In this document: piece after piece, positions 26,228 to 35,067 of the stretch
How the letters are laid out: each line of letters opens with the position of its first letter
Numbering within the stretch: the stretch's first letter is position 1
Assembly: GCA_017518255.1 (NCBI GenBank)
Contig: JAFWVK010000050.1
Span: forward strand, 22,370-86,369
Direction: 5' to 3'
From: Oscillospiraceae bacterium
GTDB taxonomy: Bacteria > Bacillota > Clostridia > Oscillospirales > Ruminococcaceae
Length of the DNA stretch: 64,000 bases
The notes under the pieces: model-generated
Database searches by the model: none
What the model was told of the DNA's origin: nothing
What the model saw: the letters and a program-made list of their open reading frames with translations, nothing else
Program-made: the position numbers and the translations under genes

Positions 26228-26425
26228 ATGTTTACGTTCCGATGTACGGTTCCTTCTCTGCCTCTATCCCTAAACAGAACACCCAATCCGGTGTCGATGT
26301 TTTCAGCGAGCGGTTGCTTTCATTTTCTGCCGCCTGTTTTGGGTTCGCTATTTGGGGATAGCTCCGCTTTTTCAAAGCTACCGGTATTGTTTGCAATGCG
26401 AGGGAATATATCCATTGGCATGTTT
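26228..26425 (+). repeat. Dispersed intergenic repeat, copy E
   Basis: It lacks the opening hairpin of the other copies but shares with copy D the blocks GGTTGCTTTCATTTT, TTCGCTATTT.GGGATAGCT and TTTTTCAAAGCTACCGG then TATTGTTTGCA. The unit contains a small stem (TAGC..AAAGCTA). Confidence 0.7.
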
Positions 26426-26451
26426 TCAAAACATCGCTTAAAGCGAAAAGC

Positions 26452-26478
26452 AAAGCGCCCGGCATTGCCGGGTGCTTT
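26452..26478 (-). terminator. Terminator of the Mg2+ ATPase gene
   Basis: AAAGCGCCCGGC, a 3-base loop and GCCGGGTGCTTT lie 20 bases beyond the stop. On the minus strand the stem is followed by GCTTTTC. Confidence 0.7.
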
Positions 26479-26498
26479 CAATGTATTGATTGTTCCGA

Positions 26499-29117
26499 TC
26501 AAACCCACTCATGATTGAACTTCATATAGATACGCTTCAGAATCTGCGCAAGGACAGTATAAACAATCATCAGCCCGGCAAGCCATGCCAGATAAGACGG
26601 CACCATGACAGGCAGATCAAACAGCGCGGCAATACCGGTAAATCCAATCAAAAGTGTTGCAATCACAACAAGCAGCGTGGAAATGCTGAGCTGCACCGAC
26701 GCCCGGTCTTTGATAAACGGAATCTTCGGTGTGCGGATTGTGTGAATGACAACCGTCTGCGAGATCACGCCGAACATAAACCAGCCGTTCTGGAAGAAGC
26801 CTGCCAGCGATTCGCTGTTATATTTGTAAACGAACCAGAGCACAAGGAAGCAAAGCACATCAAGCACGGTACTGAGCAGGCCGAAAATCACCATGAACTT
26901 TTTGATGCCGGGGATGTTCCACTTCTTCGGCAGGCGGATGCTCTCGTCCTCCACATGGTCAAACGGCATACCGAGCTGCGCAAAATCATTCAGAATATTC
27001 TGCACAAGAATGTGAATCGGGAGCAGCGGAAGGAACGGCAGGAAAATGCTGGCGATCAGCACCGAGAACATATTGCCGAAGTTGCCGCTGACCGACATTT
27101 TCAGGTATTTGGACATATTCGCAAATGTTCGTCTGCCCTCAATGACGCCTTCATCCAGCACATTGAGGTCTTTTTCCAGCAGAATAATATCCGCGACTTC
27201 CTTTGCAATATCGACCGCGGTATCAACGGAAATGCCGACATCCGCCTGTTTCAGCGGCAGGCTGTCATTGATGCCGTCGCCCATATAGCCGACTGTGTGT
27301 CCGTTCGTCTGGAATGCCTTGACGACACGCTGCTTCTGATACGGTGACAGCTTGGAATAGATGTGACATTTTTCGCAGGCGGCAAGCAGTTCTTCATCGG
27401 ACATAGCCTCAACCTGTGATCCGGTCAGCGTATATTCCGTCGGGATGCCGAGCCGTCCGCAGATGTTGATTGCAACGCCCTCCGTGTCGCCGGTCAGGAC
27501 GACTGTACGCACGCCGTTCTTCTGAAGCGCTTTGACTGCGGATTCCGCAGAGGGCTTCGGCGGATCAAGAAATCCGACAAAGCCGATCAGAACCATATCG
27601 CTTTCATCATCCACGCCGAAATGTTCAATGTCGTGGATGTTGTTTTTTTGTGCAACGGCAATGACGCGGATGCCCTCAAGATTGTTTTCGGTTGCAATCT
27701 TCTGTGCATTTTCGATCAGCTCCGGCGTAATGGCTTTGACTTCACCGTCAATCTCGATATGCCCGCAGATCGAAAGAATTTCCTCAACTGCGCCCTTTGT
27801 CACAAGCTGACGCTTGCCGTTTTTATCGCGCAGCACCACGCTCATGCGGCGGCGGCTGAAATCAAACGGTATCTCATCTTCACGCACATAGGTTTCTTTC
27901 AGATAGGAAAGCTCCTCTTTTTCAGCACGGTTGATGATTGCCACGTCCATGAGGTTTTTGAGTCCGGTCTGGAAATAGCTGTTCAGGAATGCGTGGCGCA
28001 GCACACGCTTGTCCTCTCTGCCCAGCACATCCATGTACTTTTCCAGAACGATCTCGTCCTGCGTCAGCGTACCGGTTTTATCTGTGCAGAGAATGTCCAT
28101 TTCGCCGAAAGTCTGAATCGAGCCGAGACGCTTCACAATCGTCTGCTTCTTCGACATGTTGACAGCGCCCTTTGCCAAAGATGAGGTCATAATGACCGGC
28201 AGCATTTCCGGCATCAGACCGACGGCGATCGTGATGCCGAACATCAGCGAATCGAGCCAGCTCCCCTTTGTGATAAAGTTTGCAATGAAAATGACCGGAA
28301 CCATAACAACCATGAACTTGATGAGCAGGCTGCTGATGGAATTGATATTGCGTTCAAAGCTGCTCTTGTTCTGATAGGTGTTCAGACTTTTTGCCATGCT
28401 GCCGAGATAGGTACGGTTTCCGGTTGTCAGGATAACAGCCTTTGCACTTCCGGAGATGATATTGCTGCCCATGAACCCGATGTTGTCAAGCTCTGTAATA
28501 TCATCGCCCACAGGATCGGGACCGGCAAATTTCTCAATCGGATTGCTCTCGCCGGTGAGCTGAGACTGGTCAATGAACAGATCTTTTGTCTCAATGAAAC
28601 GAACGTCGCCGGGAAGCATGTCGCCGGATGCCAGTTTGACCACATCGCCCGGAACGGCATCTTCTATGTCAATTTCCATGCTGCTGCCGTTGCGGATGAC
28701 GTCAATCCTGTTGGAGATCATGTTTTGCAGTTTTTGTGCAGCACTGTTGGATTTCTCTGCCTGCACGAAAGATATAATACCCGAAACTGCAACCACAAAG
28801 ATCAACATAAGGAAAGTTGCCCAGCTCGGTTTCTCTGCAATGATAACATCAGTCACCAGCGTTACGGCTGCGACAATCAGCAGCACAACATTGAAGGGGT
28901 TGATGAGTGCCTCACGCACGCGCTTGGCAAGGCTGTTTTCGTTGCCGGTGTCGATGATGTTTTTGCCGTATTCTTCGAGGCGGTCGCTTGCCTCGACCTG
29001 ATTCAGACCCTCTTCATCGGTATCCAGTCGTTTGAACAGTTCTTCGTCCGAGATTTTGGCAATCTCTGCAAGCTGCTGTTCTGCCGCACGCTGTTTTTCG
29101 GTGTTCTTCTCTGCCAT
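26499..29117 (-). CDS. mgtA: Mg2+-transporting P-type ATPase (MgtA/MgtB type)
   Basis: The 872-residue P-type ATPase imports Mg2+ across the cytoplasmic membrane. The cation-ATPase N-terminus (DEELFKRLDTDEEGLNQVEA) is followed by the actuator TGES loop (QSQLTGESNPIEKF), the phosphorylation motif DKTGTLTQDEIVLEKYMDVL, the hinge GYMGDGINDSLPLKQADVGI and about ten membrane segments. The start at 29117 has AGGAGA at good spacing and begins MAEKNTEKQ; a longer frame upstream runs into the promoter and a repeat and is rejected. The short leader of about 65 bases contains no recognisable Mg2+ riboswitch. Confidence 0.88.
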   Translation of the reverse strand: MAEKNTEKQRAAEQQLAEIAKISDEELFKRLDTDEEGLNQVEASDRLEEYGKNIIDTGNENSLAKRVREALINPFNVVLLIVAAVTLVTDVIIAEKPSWATFLMLIFVVAVSGIISFVQAEKSNSAAQKLQNMISNRIDVIRNGSSMEIDIEDAVPGDVVKLASGDMLPGDVRFIETKDLFIDQSQLTGESNPIEKFAGPDPVGDDITELDNIGFMGSNIISGSAKAVILTTGNRTYLGSMAKSLNTYQNKSSFERNINSISSLLIKFMVVMVPVIFIANFITKGSWLDSLMFGITIAVGLMPEMLPVIMTSSLAKGAVNMSKKQTIVKRLGSIQTFGEMDILCTDKTGTLTQDEIVLEKYMDVLGREDKRVLRHAFLNSYFQTGLKNLMDVAIINRAEKEELSYLKETYVREDEIPFDFSRRRMSVVLRDKNGKRQLVTKGAVEEILSICGHIEIDGEVKAITPELIENAQKIATENNLEGIRVIAVAQKNNIHDIEHFGVDDESDMVLIGFVGFLDPPKPSAESAVKALQKNGVRTVVLTGDTEGVAINICGRLGIPTEYTLTGSQVEAMSDEELLAACEKCHIYSKLSPYQKQRVVKAFQTNGHTVGYMGDGINDSLPLKQADVGISVDTAVDIAKEVADIILLEKDLNVLDEGVIEGRRTFANMSKYLKMSVSGNFGNMFSVLIASIFLPFLPLLPIHILVQNILNDFAQLGMPFDHVEDESIRLPKKWNIPGIKKFMVIFGLLSTVLDVLCFLVLWFVYKYNSESLAGFFQNGWFMFGVISQTVVIHTIRTPKIPFIKDRASVQLSISTLLVVIATLLIGFTGIAALFDLPVMVPSYLAWLAGLMIVYTVLAQILKRIYMKFNHEWV

Positions 29118-29183
29118 TTGTTTCTCCTGTCCGTAAATGATAGATTGGCTCTCAAAAAACATACCGTTTTGATATGCGTTATT

Positions 29184-29212
29184 ATTATAACAATCTTCTT
29201 TGCGACTGTCAA
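29184..29212 (-). promoter_or_regulatory. Consensus promoter of mgtA
   Basis: On the minus strand TTGACA, 17 bases, TATAAT. The -10 box overlaps the palindrome GTTATTATTATAAC, which resembles the AT-rich palindrome at the radical SAM promoter (24128-24154). Confidence 0.8.
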
Positions 29213-29266
29213 GTATTTCACTGCATTCAAAAAAGTAAAGTGTCGGAAACAACAACAGAATATGCG

Positions 29267-29515
29267 AAAACCGCCATCTGACTCCACAATCAGATGACGG
29301 TTTTTCTATATTCTCTACTCGATGTACCTTCTCCCGGCGAGATCCTGCATCCCGGAGCAAATGCGAATCCCTGTGTCAGTGTTTTTCGTGCGGGGTTGCT
29401 TTCATTTTGTGCCTCCGGTTTTGGTTTCGCTATTTTGGGATAGCTTCGCTTTTTCAAAGCTACCGGTATTGTTTGCAGATTGCGGAAGATTATGCATTGA
29501 TATTGTTTTCTAGTC
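29267..29515 (+). repeat. Dispersed intergenic repeat, copy D (most complete)
   Basis: It contains all modules: a hairpin (AAACCG..ATCTGA/TCAGAT..CGGTTTTT), the CTCGATGTACC block, CATCCCGGAGCA, AATGCGAATCCCTGTGTCA, TTGCTTTCATTTT, the TAGCTTCGC..AAAGCTA stem and CCGGTATTGTTTGCAG. No gene ends just upstream on the plus strand, so the hairpin is not simply the terminator of a neighbour. Confidence 0.75.
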
Positions 29516-29551
29516 AAAGATTTTTACGAAGTAGACTGCCCATGCACTCCG

Positions 29552-29659
29552 TCAGATCGACACTTTCCGAAAGGAAACAGACCACCCTGCATTTTTCGGA
29601 TGACCGTCATCTTCGATGATCTGCGCGATCAGCTCCTTGCAGCCGTTATCATTCACCAT
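29552..29659 (-). CDS. Possible 35-residue peptide or gene remnant
   Basis: The frame MVNDNGCKELIAQIIEDDGH to NAGWSVSFRKVSI reads as natural protein but has only a weak GGCGGCGGC upstream and no promoter seen. The frame stays open about 13 codons further upstream. It may be the tail of a degraded gene. No family recognised. Confidence 0.3.
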   Translation of the reverse strand: MVNDNGCKELIAQIIEDDGHPKNAGWSVSFRKVSI

Positions 29660-29720
29660 GCCGCCGCCGTATACCGCTCTTCTTAGGGATAATCAGTCAG
29701 TTTTTCAATATAATAAATCA

Positions 29721-29749
29721 TTGAAAAACCGGCACGGATCATGTATGAT
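29721..29749 (+). promoter_or_regulatory. Promoter of second pectate lyase gene
   Basis: TTGAAA, 17 bases, TATGAT, giving a leader of about 130 bases before the AAGGAGG ribosome binding site. Confidence 0.6.
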
Positions 29750-29883
29750 ATAAACGGGATCGAATTTGCGGACTGTGCGGCGCTCTCTTTTCCCGTTAAG
29801 ATTCACGCCGGCAATCCGAGGCTTTTTTGATTCCGCAGAAAAAAACATAAAGAATACATTGTTTCATTTAAGGAGGAAAAATC

Positions 29884-32202
29884 ATGATTACGAAGGCAGT
29901 GAGGCGAAGAATCAGCCTGCTGACGGCTGCGGCAGTCATGGCATCGGGATGTGCCGTCATGCAGCGGCAGGTGCCGGCAGCAGCAGCCACGCAGACAGCA
30001 GCCGCAGCGGCGGCTTCGGCGGCAATCAGCAGTTCGGTCAGCCACAATTTTACAACGCAGGGAACGGACAGTTCTTATTTTGACATTACAGGCAACCTTT
30101 CCACCGGAAAGGGAACCATGACATACAACGGGCAGACGCTGACACAATGCCTGAAAATGGAGAGCACAACCGACATCTCCTTTTCCACCTCCGCAGCGAT
30201 GACCCTGACTCTTGTCATCAAGGACGGCACAACATTTTACCTCGACAGCACCCAGTATGATATCCCGACAAACGGTGTGTTCAGCATTGCGCTGAATGCG
30301 GGCTCACATTCAATCAAAAAGGGAAGCGGCAGCTCCAATCTGTTCTATATTGACCTGACGGGCAGCGGCAGCAGCGGCACGACCGCTCCGGAACAGGGCA
30401 GCAGCGGCACAACCTTACCCGCCACAGGCGAAAGCGGTTCCGGTCAGATGACACAGGGAGAGTTCACACTCATCAGCGCAGGCGGATGGAATGAAATGCT
30501 CTATGCAACGGTCTCCGGCATCAGCGACTCGCAGGTCACCGGCGTTTCTTATTCCGGTGCTGCATCCGGCAAACTCTCCGGCGACGATTTCACCTATCTT
30601 GTCCGCGATGTCAGCGGCGGTGTCCGCGTGGACATCCCCGGTGTCCCGGCAGGCACATACAGCCTCACGCTCGAAACCGCAAAGGGCAGCGCGACAGTCT
30701 CCGGCATTCAGGTCTCTGCACAGGACCGCTCCGGCTTTGCGCATTTTAATTACACCGACGGAGTCGGCGCATATCAGGATTCCGGTGCAGTCAAAAGCAA
30801 CGCGAAAATTCTTTATGTGACCGACAGCAATAAGAACAGCGTCAGTGTTACCGCAAAGGACGGCACGAAGGTCATCGGCATCGGCAATATTCTCAATTCC
30901 GCCGGCGCCTCCTCAACAAGCGGCAGCAAGACCAACGGCAATAACGGCATCATCAAAAAGCTCGCCGGTGATGACACACCGCTTGTTGTCCGCTTCATCG
31001 GAACCGTGAAAGCTCCGGAAGGTCTGACCGCATACAACAGCACCGATTACGGCGGATCAGTCGGTGATAACGGCTATATGGCAAGAATGAAATCCGGCAA
31101 GAATGTGACCCTCGAAGGAATCGGCACGGATGCCGTGATTGACGGCTGGGGTTTCCACTTCATGGCGGAAAGCGGGGCAGCCTCCTTCGGAAAAAGCTTT
31201 GAGGTGCGTAATCTGAAATTCAAAAATGTGCCGGAAGACTGCATCGGCATGGAGGGCGTTCAGAGCGGTGATACCCTCACTGCCTCCGTCGAGCGCTGCT
31301 GGATTCACAACAATGAATTCTATAAGCCGACTATTTCCAACCCTGCCGAATCCGATAAGGACGGCGGCGACGGCGCCTGCGATTTCAAACGCGGCATGTA
31401 CTTTACCAACAGCTACAACTACTACGAGGGTTATCACAAAACCAATCTGGTCGGCGCCTCCGACAGCAATCTGCAATTCCATATCACCTTCCACCACAAT
31501 TACTGGTATCAGTGTGAATCGAGAGGTCCGCTCGCGCGGCAGGCTGATATTCACATGTATAACAATATTTTTGAGGGACAGACCAGCTACTGTCAAAATC
31601 CAAGAGCAGATGCCTATATCTTCTCGGAATACAACCTCTTTGACAGCTGCAAGAATCCGCAGCAGATCAAGCAGGGCGCAATCAAGAGCTACAATGATAC
31701 CCTGATAAACTGCAGGGGCGACATGCAGGCTACGGTTGTTTCCAGCAAGTCGCAGAAGGTCTCCAGCAACAACCGCTACGGTGACTTTGATACGAATTCC
31801 TCACTGTCCTATATCCCGTCGAACAGCTATCAACTTCTGACCGATACCGGCAGCCTCAAGAGCTATTTCGGCACATGGGGCGGTACACTGGACGATCAGA
31901 ACAAATCAGGCAGCTTTTCCGGCACCATTGCAACTCCCACCGAAACAACTACAACAACTACAACCACCGCAACGGAAACCGATCCAGCCGGGGAAGAACT
32001 GCTTTTAGGTGATACCGATTGCAGCGGTTCCGTGGATATTCTGGATGCCGTTCTTCTGGCGCGTGTCGCCGCAGAGGATACAAACTGCGGCATCACCGAT
32101 CAGGGCAAGATGAATGCAGATGTGACCCGTGACGGCGCTGTCAAAACGGATGACCTCACAAAGCTGCTCAAATTTCTTGCAAGTCTGATTTCTGAACTGT
32201 AA
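29884..32202 (+). CDS. Secreted pectate lyase (PL1-like) with a distinct dockerin
   Basis: This is a 772-residue protein. After a signal peptide (RRISLLTAAAVMASGCAVMQ, a poor lipobox), residues 50-270 form two beta-rich modules separated by a Gly/Ser/Thr linker. The lyase domain (about 285-650) shows PL1 features: WIHNNEFYKP, the GACDFKRGMYFTNSYNYYEG strand and HHNYWYQCESRGPLARQADI. A Thr-rich linker leads to a dockerin (GDTDCSGSVDILDAVLLARV, later NADVTRDGAVKTDDLTKLLK) whose sequence type matches the adaptor scaffoldin at 60546 and not the other dockerins here. It should degrade pectin on the cellulosome. AAGGAGG precedes the ATG. Confidence 0.88.
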   Translation: MITKAVRRRISLLTAAAVMASGCAVMQRQVPAAAATQTAAAAAASAAISSSVSHNFTTQGTDSSYFDITGNLSTGKGTMTYNGQTLTQCLKMESTTDISFSTSAAMTLTLVIKDGTTFYLDSTQYDIPTNGVFSIALNAGSHSIKKGSGSSNLFYIDLTGSGSSGTTAPEQGSSGTTLPATGESGSGQMTQGEFTLISAGGWNEMLYATVSGISDSQVTGVSYSGAASGKLSGDDFTYLVRDVSGGVRVDIPGVPAGTYSLTLETAKGSATVSGIQVSAQDRSGFAHFNYTDGVGAYQDSGAVKSNAKILYVTDSNKNSVSVTAKDGTKVIGIGNILNSAGASSTSGSKTNGNNGIIKKLAGDDTPLVVRFIGTVKAPEGLTAYNSTDYGGSVGDNGYMARMKSGKNVTLEGIGTDAVIDGWGFHFMAESGAASFGKSFEVRNLKFKNVPEDCIGMEGVQSGDTLTASVERCWIHNNEFYKPTISNPAESDKDGGDGACDFKRGMYFTNSYNYYEGYHKTNLVGASDSNLQFHITFHHNYWYQCESRGPLARQADIHMYNNIFEGQTSYCQNPRADAYIFSEYNLFDSCKNPQQIKQGAIKSYNDTLINCRGDMQATVVSSKSQKVSSNNRYGDFDTNSSLSYIPSNSYQLLTDTGSLKSYFGTWGGTLDDQNKSGSFSGTIATPTETTTTTTTTATETDPAGEELLLGDTDCSGSVDILDAVLLARVAAEDTNCGITDQGKMNADVTRDGAVKTDDLTKLLKFLASLISEL

Positions 32203-32262
32203 GTTTTTTCCCGCACGTTTTTTCCGCTATCAGCACGGCGGTTCAGACATCAATACCGAAGC

Positions 32263-32300
32263 AAAAGCCTTCACTGTTATCACGACAGTGAAGGCTTTCT
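32263..32300. terminator. Bidirectional terminator
   Basis: AAAAGCCTTCACTGT and ACAGTGAAGGCTTT form a 14-bp stem with a 7-base loop between the pectate lyase and the convergent histidine kinase gene, with A/U tails on both sides. Confidence 0.85.
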
Positions 32301-32302
32301 GT

Positions 32303-33193
32303 TTATGCAGGATGAAAAAACTGAACCGTAATGATAAAATTCCGGTTCTCCTCGGCAGCGGAAATGCTCCCGCCCAGCATCTGCGTAAACTGCTTTGCAA
32401 TGGCAAGTCCCAGACCGGTATTGCCCTTGGTGCGGGAGATATCGGTCGTATAGAATTCATCGAATATCTGTTCAATATCGGGGCTGGAGCCGGTCATCTG
32501 ATTCGTGAATGTCAGCGTAACGGTTTCACCCGCACTGACGGTTACGGTCAGGTCACCGGTGCCGTGCTTGAACGCATTATTGATGAGATTATCAAAGATG
32601 CGGAGCAGCATTTCCTGGTTGGAACGGATCATGTATTTATGGCTGTCACTCTGAAAGATGATCTGCCGCTTTCGGGATGAAAACTCATCATAATAATGGA
32701 CGATGGAATCCTCCAGAACGGAGATCAGATTCAGCTCGGTCAGGACGGGCGGTTCGCCGCGGGAGACGATTTTCGAGAGTTCAAAGAAAGAGTTGATGAG
32801 TTCTTCGAGCCGGAGCAGCCGCTTTTCGATAAGCTCAAGCTCCCGCTTTTTTTCCGCATCCGGAAGATAAGAATGCCGGATAATATTGAGATAGCCCATT
32901 GCCGAGGTCAGCGGCGTGCGGAGATCGTGAGAGATATTCGTAATCATCTGTTCCAAAGCATGATTCTTCTGATGATATTGAATTCTCATCCTGCGCATCT
33001 GCTTCAGCACAGAGTTTATTTCGTTAATCAGTTCATCGGCAGAGCTGCTTTTTGCCTCAATGAGCATATTCGTATCCAGCTTCCGCAGTTCGCGAAGCTG
33101 TCCGGAAATGCTTTTGACTTCCCGTTTCTGAATGATAAGCAGTACCGATACGGCAGCAAGCGCCGCCGCAAGAATGATGAGGACTGCTGTCAT
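32303..33193 (-). CDS. Sensor histidine kinase, cassette 1
   Basis: The 296-residue kinase has one N-terminal membrane helix (residues 1-20), an H-box (ITNISHDLRTPLTSAMGYLN), N-box (FDNLINNAFKHGTGDLTV) and G-box (KGNTGLGLAIAKQFTQMLGG). With only one short membrane anchor and no sensor domain it resembles intramembrane-sensing kinases that read out an ABC transporter. It is the last gene of a response regulator, ATPase, permease, kinase cassette on the minus strand, 20 bases after the permease. Confidence 0.88.
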   Translation of the reverse strand: MTAVLIILAAALAAVSVLLIIQKREVKSISGQLRELRKLDTNMLIEAKSSSADELINEINSVLKQMRRMRIQYHQKNHALEQMITNISHDLRTPLTSAMGYLNIIRHSYLPDAEKKRELELIEKRLLRLEELINSFFELSKIVSRGEPPVLTELNLISVLEDSIVHYYDEFSSRKRQIIFQSDSHKYMIRSNQEMLLRIFDNLINNAFKHGTGDLTVTVSAGETVTLTFTNQMTGSSPDIEQIFDEFYTTDISRTKGNTGLGLAIAKQFTQMLGGSISAAEENRNFIITVQFFHPA

Positions 33194-33213
33194 ATCGGTA
33201 CACCTCCGTACGG

Positions 33214-33975
33214 TTATTCAAGCTCGTGTTTTTCAAAAATCAGATAGCCGCCGACAAGCGAGACGATTGTGACTGCTGCACAGATGATGTAGCACTTTGC
33301 GCGGTAGCTGTCAGAGCAGTCCAATGCAAGCTTGCCGATCATGGTGCTGATTTCATATCTCATGATCTTCTCTGCAACTTTCCGGGTTTGTTCAATTTCA
33401 ATCAGCATCATCATCAATAAAGAGAATGCAAGCGGGGTTATCATCGTAATCGCATTCAGAGCGGCGCCCTTTTTCAGCGTAAACGCGATGAAAATAAACA
33501 GAGAAACAATTGCGGTAAACAGCGGGAGCTGTCCCAGCATCGCCTTGGAGAAAGCGCCGAATGCGGAGCTGTACTTGCTGCCGTTTACAGCGCGGTTGAC
33601 GAAATAGAACAGATAGTTCACGGTGATGAATGCCGTCAGAGAATATAACATCGTAAAGAGTGATTTCATAATATAGTACTTCTTTTTGCTGATTGCCGAG
33701 GTGATTGTGTTCTTTACGGTGTGTTCGCTGAATTCGCCGCAGATGATGCAGAAGGTCGGGATAATGAGCAGCAGGTAATAGTTTGTATTCAGGGCGACCT
33801 GCTGAATATCCATTTTAAGGCTGTCGCTGAATTCCAGAAATGCGCTGAAACTGATTCCGCCGGGTGCATGGTAAACGACAGTCAGCGTGTAGATAAACGC
33901 TGCAAGAAACCAGAACAGATAGAAACCTTTTGTTTTGGTGAGCCTGTAAAGCTCCGCTTTGAACATGTTAATCAT
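33214..33975 (-). CDS. ABC-2 type permease, cassette 1
   Basis: The 253-residue membrane protein has about six hydrophobic helices and the N-terminus MINMFKAELYRLTKTKGFYL, typical of lantibiotic-immunity or bacitracin-type permeases. The start overlaps the ATPase stop (ATGA), indicating coupling. It probably exports or expels a peptide or antibiotic sensed by the cassette's kinase. Confidence 0.82.
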   Translation of the reverse strand: MINMFKAELYRLTKTKGFYLFWFLAAFIYTLTVVYHAPGGISFSAFLEFSDSLKMDIQQVALNTNYYLLLIIPTFCIICGEFSEHTVKNTITSAISKKKYYIMKSLFTMLYSLTAFITVNYLFYFVNRAVNGSKYSSAFGAFSKAMLGQLPLFTAIVSLFIFIAFTLKKGAALNAITMITPLAFSLLMMMLIEIEQTRKVAEKIMRYEISTMIGKLALDCSDSYRAKCYIICAAVTIVSLVGGYLIFEKHELE

Positions 33976-34889
33976 GAGTGTACCTCCCCGACCAGCTGTT
34001 TGAAATAATCCTCCAGCGAAACGCCTGATTCATGGATTCCGAAAAGCCGCAGATCATTCAGAACGATCTCTTTTGCGATGAGATCAGGCTTTGCGCTTTC
34101 GTCATAGACACGGATTTCGCAGCTGTCAATCACTTTGTAATCCCGGATGTCCAGCTTATCCTCCAGAATCGTTGCAGCTTTTTTGTTGTCATCTGTTTTC
34201 AGAACCAGACAGCGGCTGCATTCGAGGTCAAGCTGCTGTTTGGTGACCTCTTTCAGCACCTTTCCGCTCTCTATAAACAGAAAGCGGTTTGCCACTGCAT
34301 AGAGTTCTGAGAGGATGTGGCTGGAAATAATCAGCGTGATGCCTTTTTCCTGCGAAAGTTTGCGGAAGGTATCGCGCAGCTCGCTGATGCCGATCGGATC
34401 CAGTCCGTTGATCGGTTCGTCCAGGATCACAAGATCCGGGTTATCCAGCAGCGCAAAGGCAATGCCGAGACGCTGCTTCATGCCGAGGGAGAAGGTCTTG
34501 AATTTTTTGTTCCTTGCGTCTGTAAGGCTGACGCTTTTCAGCGCCTCGTCGATTTGCTTTACGTCGGTAATCCCCTTCTGAAAGCAGTAATAACGCAGAT
34601 TCTGATACGCTGTCAGATTGCCGAAAAAGGCGGGGCTTTCGATCAGACAGCCGATGCGTTTCTTTTCCTTTTCAGCCGCTGAGCCGCTTTTCCCAAAGAT
34701 CGAAAATGATCCTTCCGTCACGTTGGTCAGTCCGGTGACGAGCTTCATCATTGTCGTTTTGCCGGCTCCGTTCCGTCCGACCAGACCGTAAATATCGCCG
34801 CGGTAGACGGTCATATCCGCGCGATCCAGCGCCGTAAAATTCTTATAGCGCTTTGTCAGCTGATTTGTTTGCAGTGCAATTTCCCGCAT
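33972..34889 (-). CDS. ABC transporter ATPase, cassette 1
   Basis: The 305-residue ATPase has Walker A GRNGAGKTTMMK, signature FSLGMKQRLGIAFALLDN, Walker B LVILDEPINGLD and the switch His (ISSHIL). A C-terminal extension of about 85 residues is typical of the BcrA/LanF group. It has its own promoter with phased repeats (34952-35015) and is separated from the upstream regulator gene by 178 bases. Confidence 0.9.
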   Translation of the reverse strand: MREIALQTNQLTKRYKNFTALDRADMTVYRGDIYGLVGRNGAGKTTMMKLVTGLTNVTEGSFSIFGKSGSAAEKEKKRIGCLIESPAFFGNLTAYQNLRYYCFQKGITDVKQIDEALKSVSLTDARNKKFKTFSLGMKQRLGIAFALLDNPDLVILDEPINGLDPIGISELRDTFRKLSQEKGITLIISSHILSELYAVANRFLFIESGKVLKEVTKQQLDLECSRCLVLKTDDNKKAATILEDKLDIRDYKVIDSCEIRVYDESAKPDLIAKEIVLNDLRLFGIHESGVSLEDYFKQLVGEVHS

Positions 34890-34951
34890 ATCATGCGCCT
34901 CCCTGTTCTTAATTGAGGGTTCCGCTGCCGCGGCATCCCTTCGATGATTTG

Positions 34952-35015
34952 ATTATAACAGGGAAATGTGAAAAAACACTTAATCAAGTTCTTAAAAAAG
35001 TCTGAAAAAAGTCTG
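34952..35015 (-). promoter_or_regulatory. ABC promoter with phased 11-bp direct repeats
   Basis: A minus-strand TATAAT (34952-34957) is preceded by AAGTGTTTTTT (34971-34981) and two exact tandem copies of CAGACTTTTTT (34994-35004 and 35005-35015), all in helical phase. Direct repeats at one-turn spacing are the usual binding sites of OmpR-family regulators. The cassette's own regulator is the likely binder. Confidence 0.6.
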
Positions 35016-35067
35016 AGCGGTTGTTCAGCCATCTGCCGCAGGCGGTACACATATCCTGCGGACGAGA

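Noticed and set aside
29118..29183. M-box Mg2+ riboswitch before mgtA
   Set aside because: The leader from the consensus promoter is only about 65 bases, too short for that riboswitch class.
29118..29360. N-terminal extension of the Mg2+ ATPase frame beyond 29117
   Set aside because: The extension crosses a consensus promoter and repeat copy D and has no ribosome binding site; MAEKNTEK at 29117 has AGGAGA and fits the family start.
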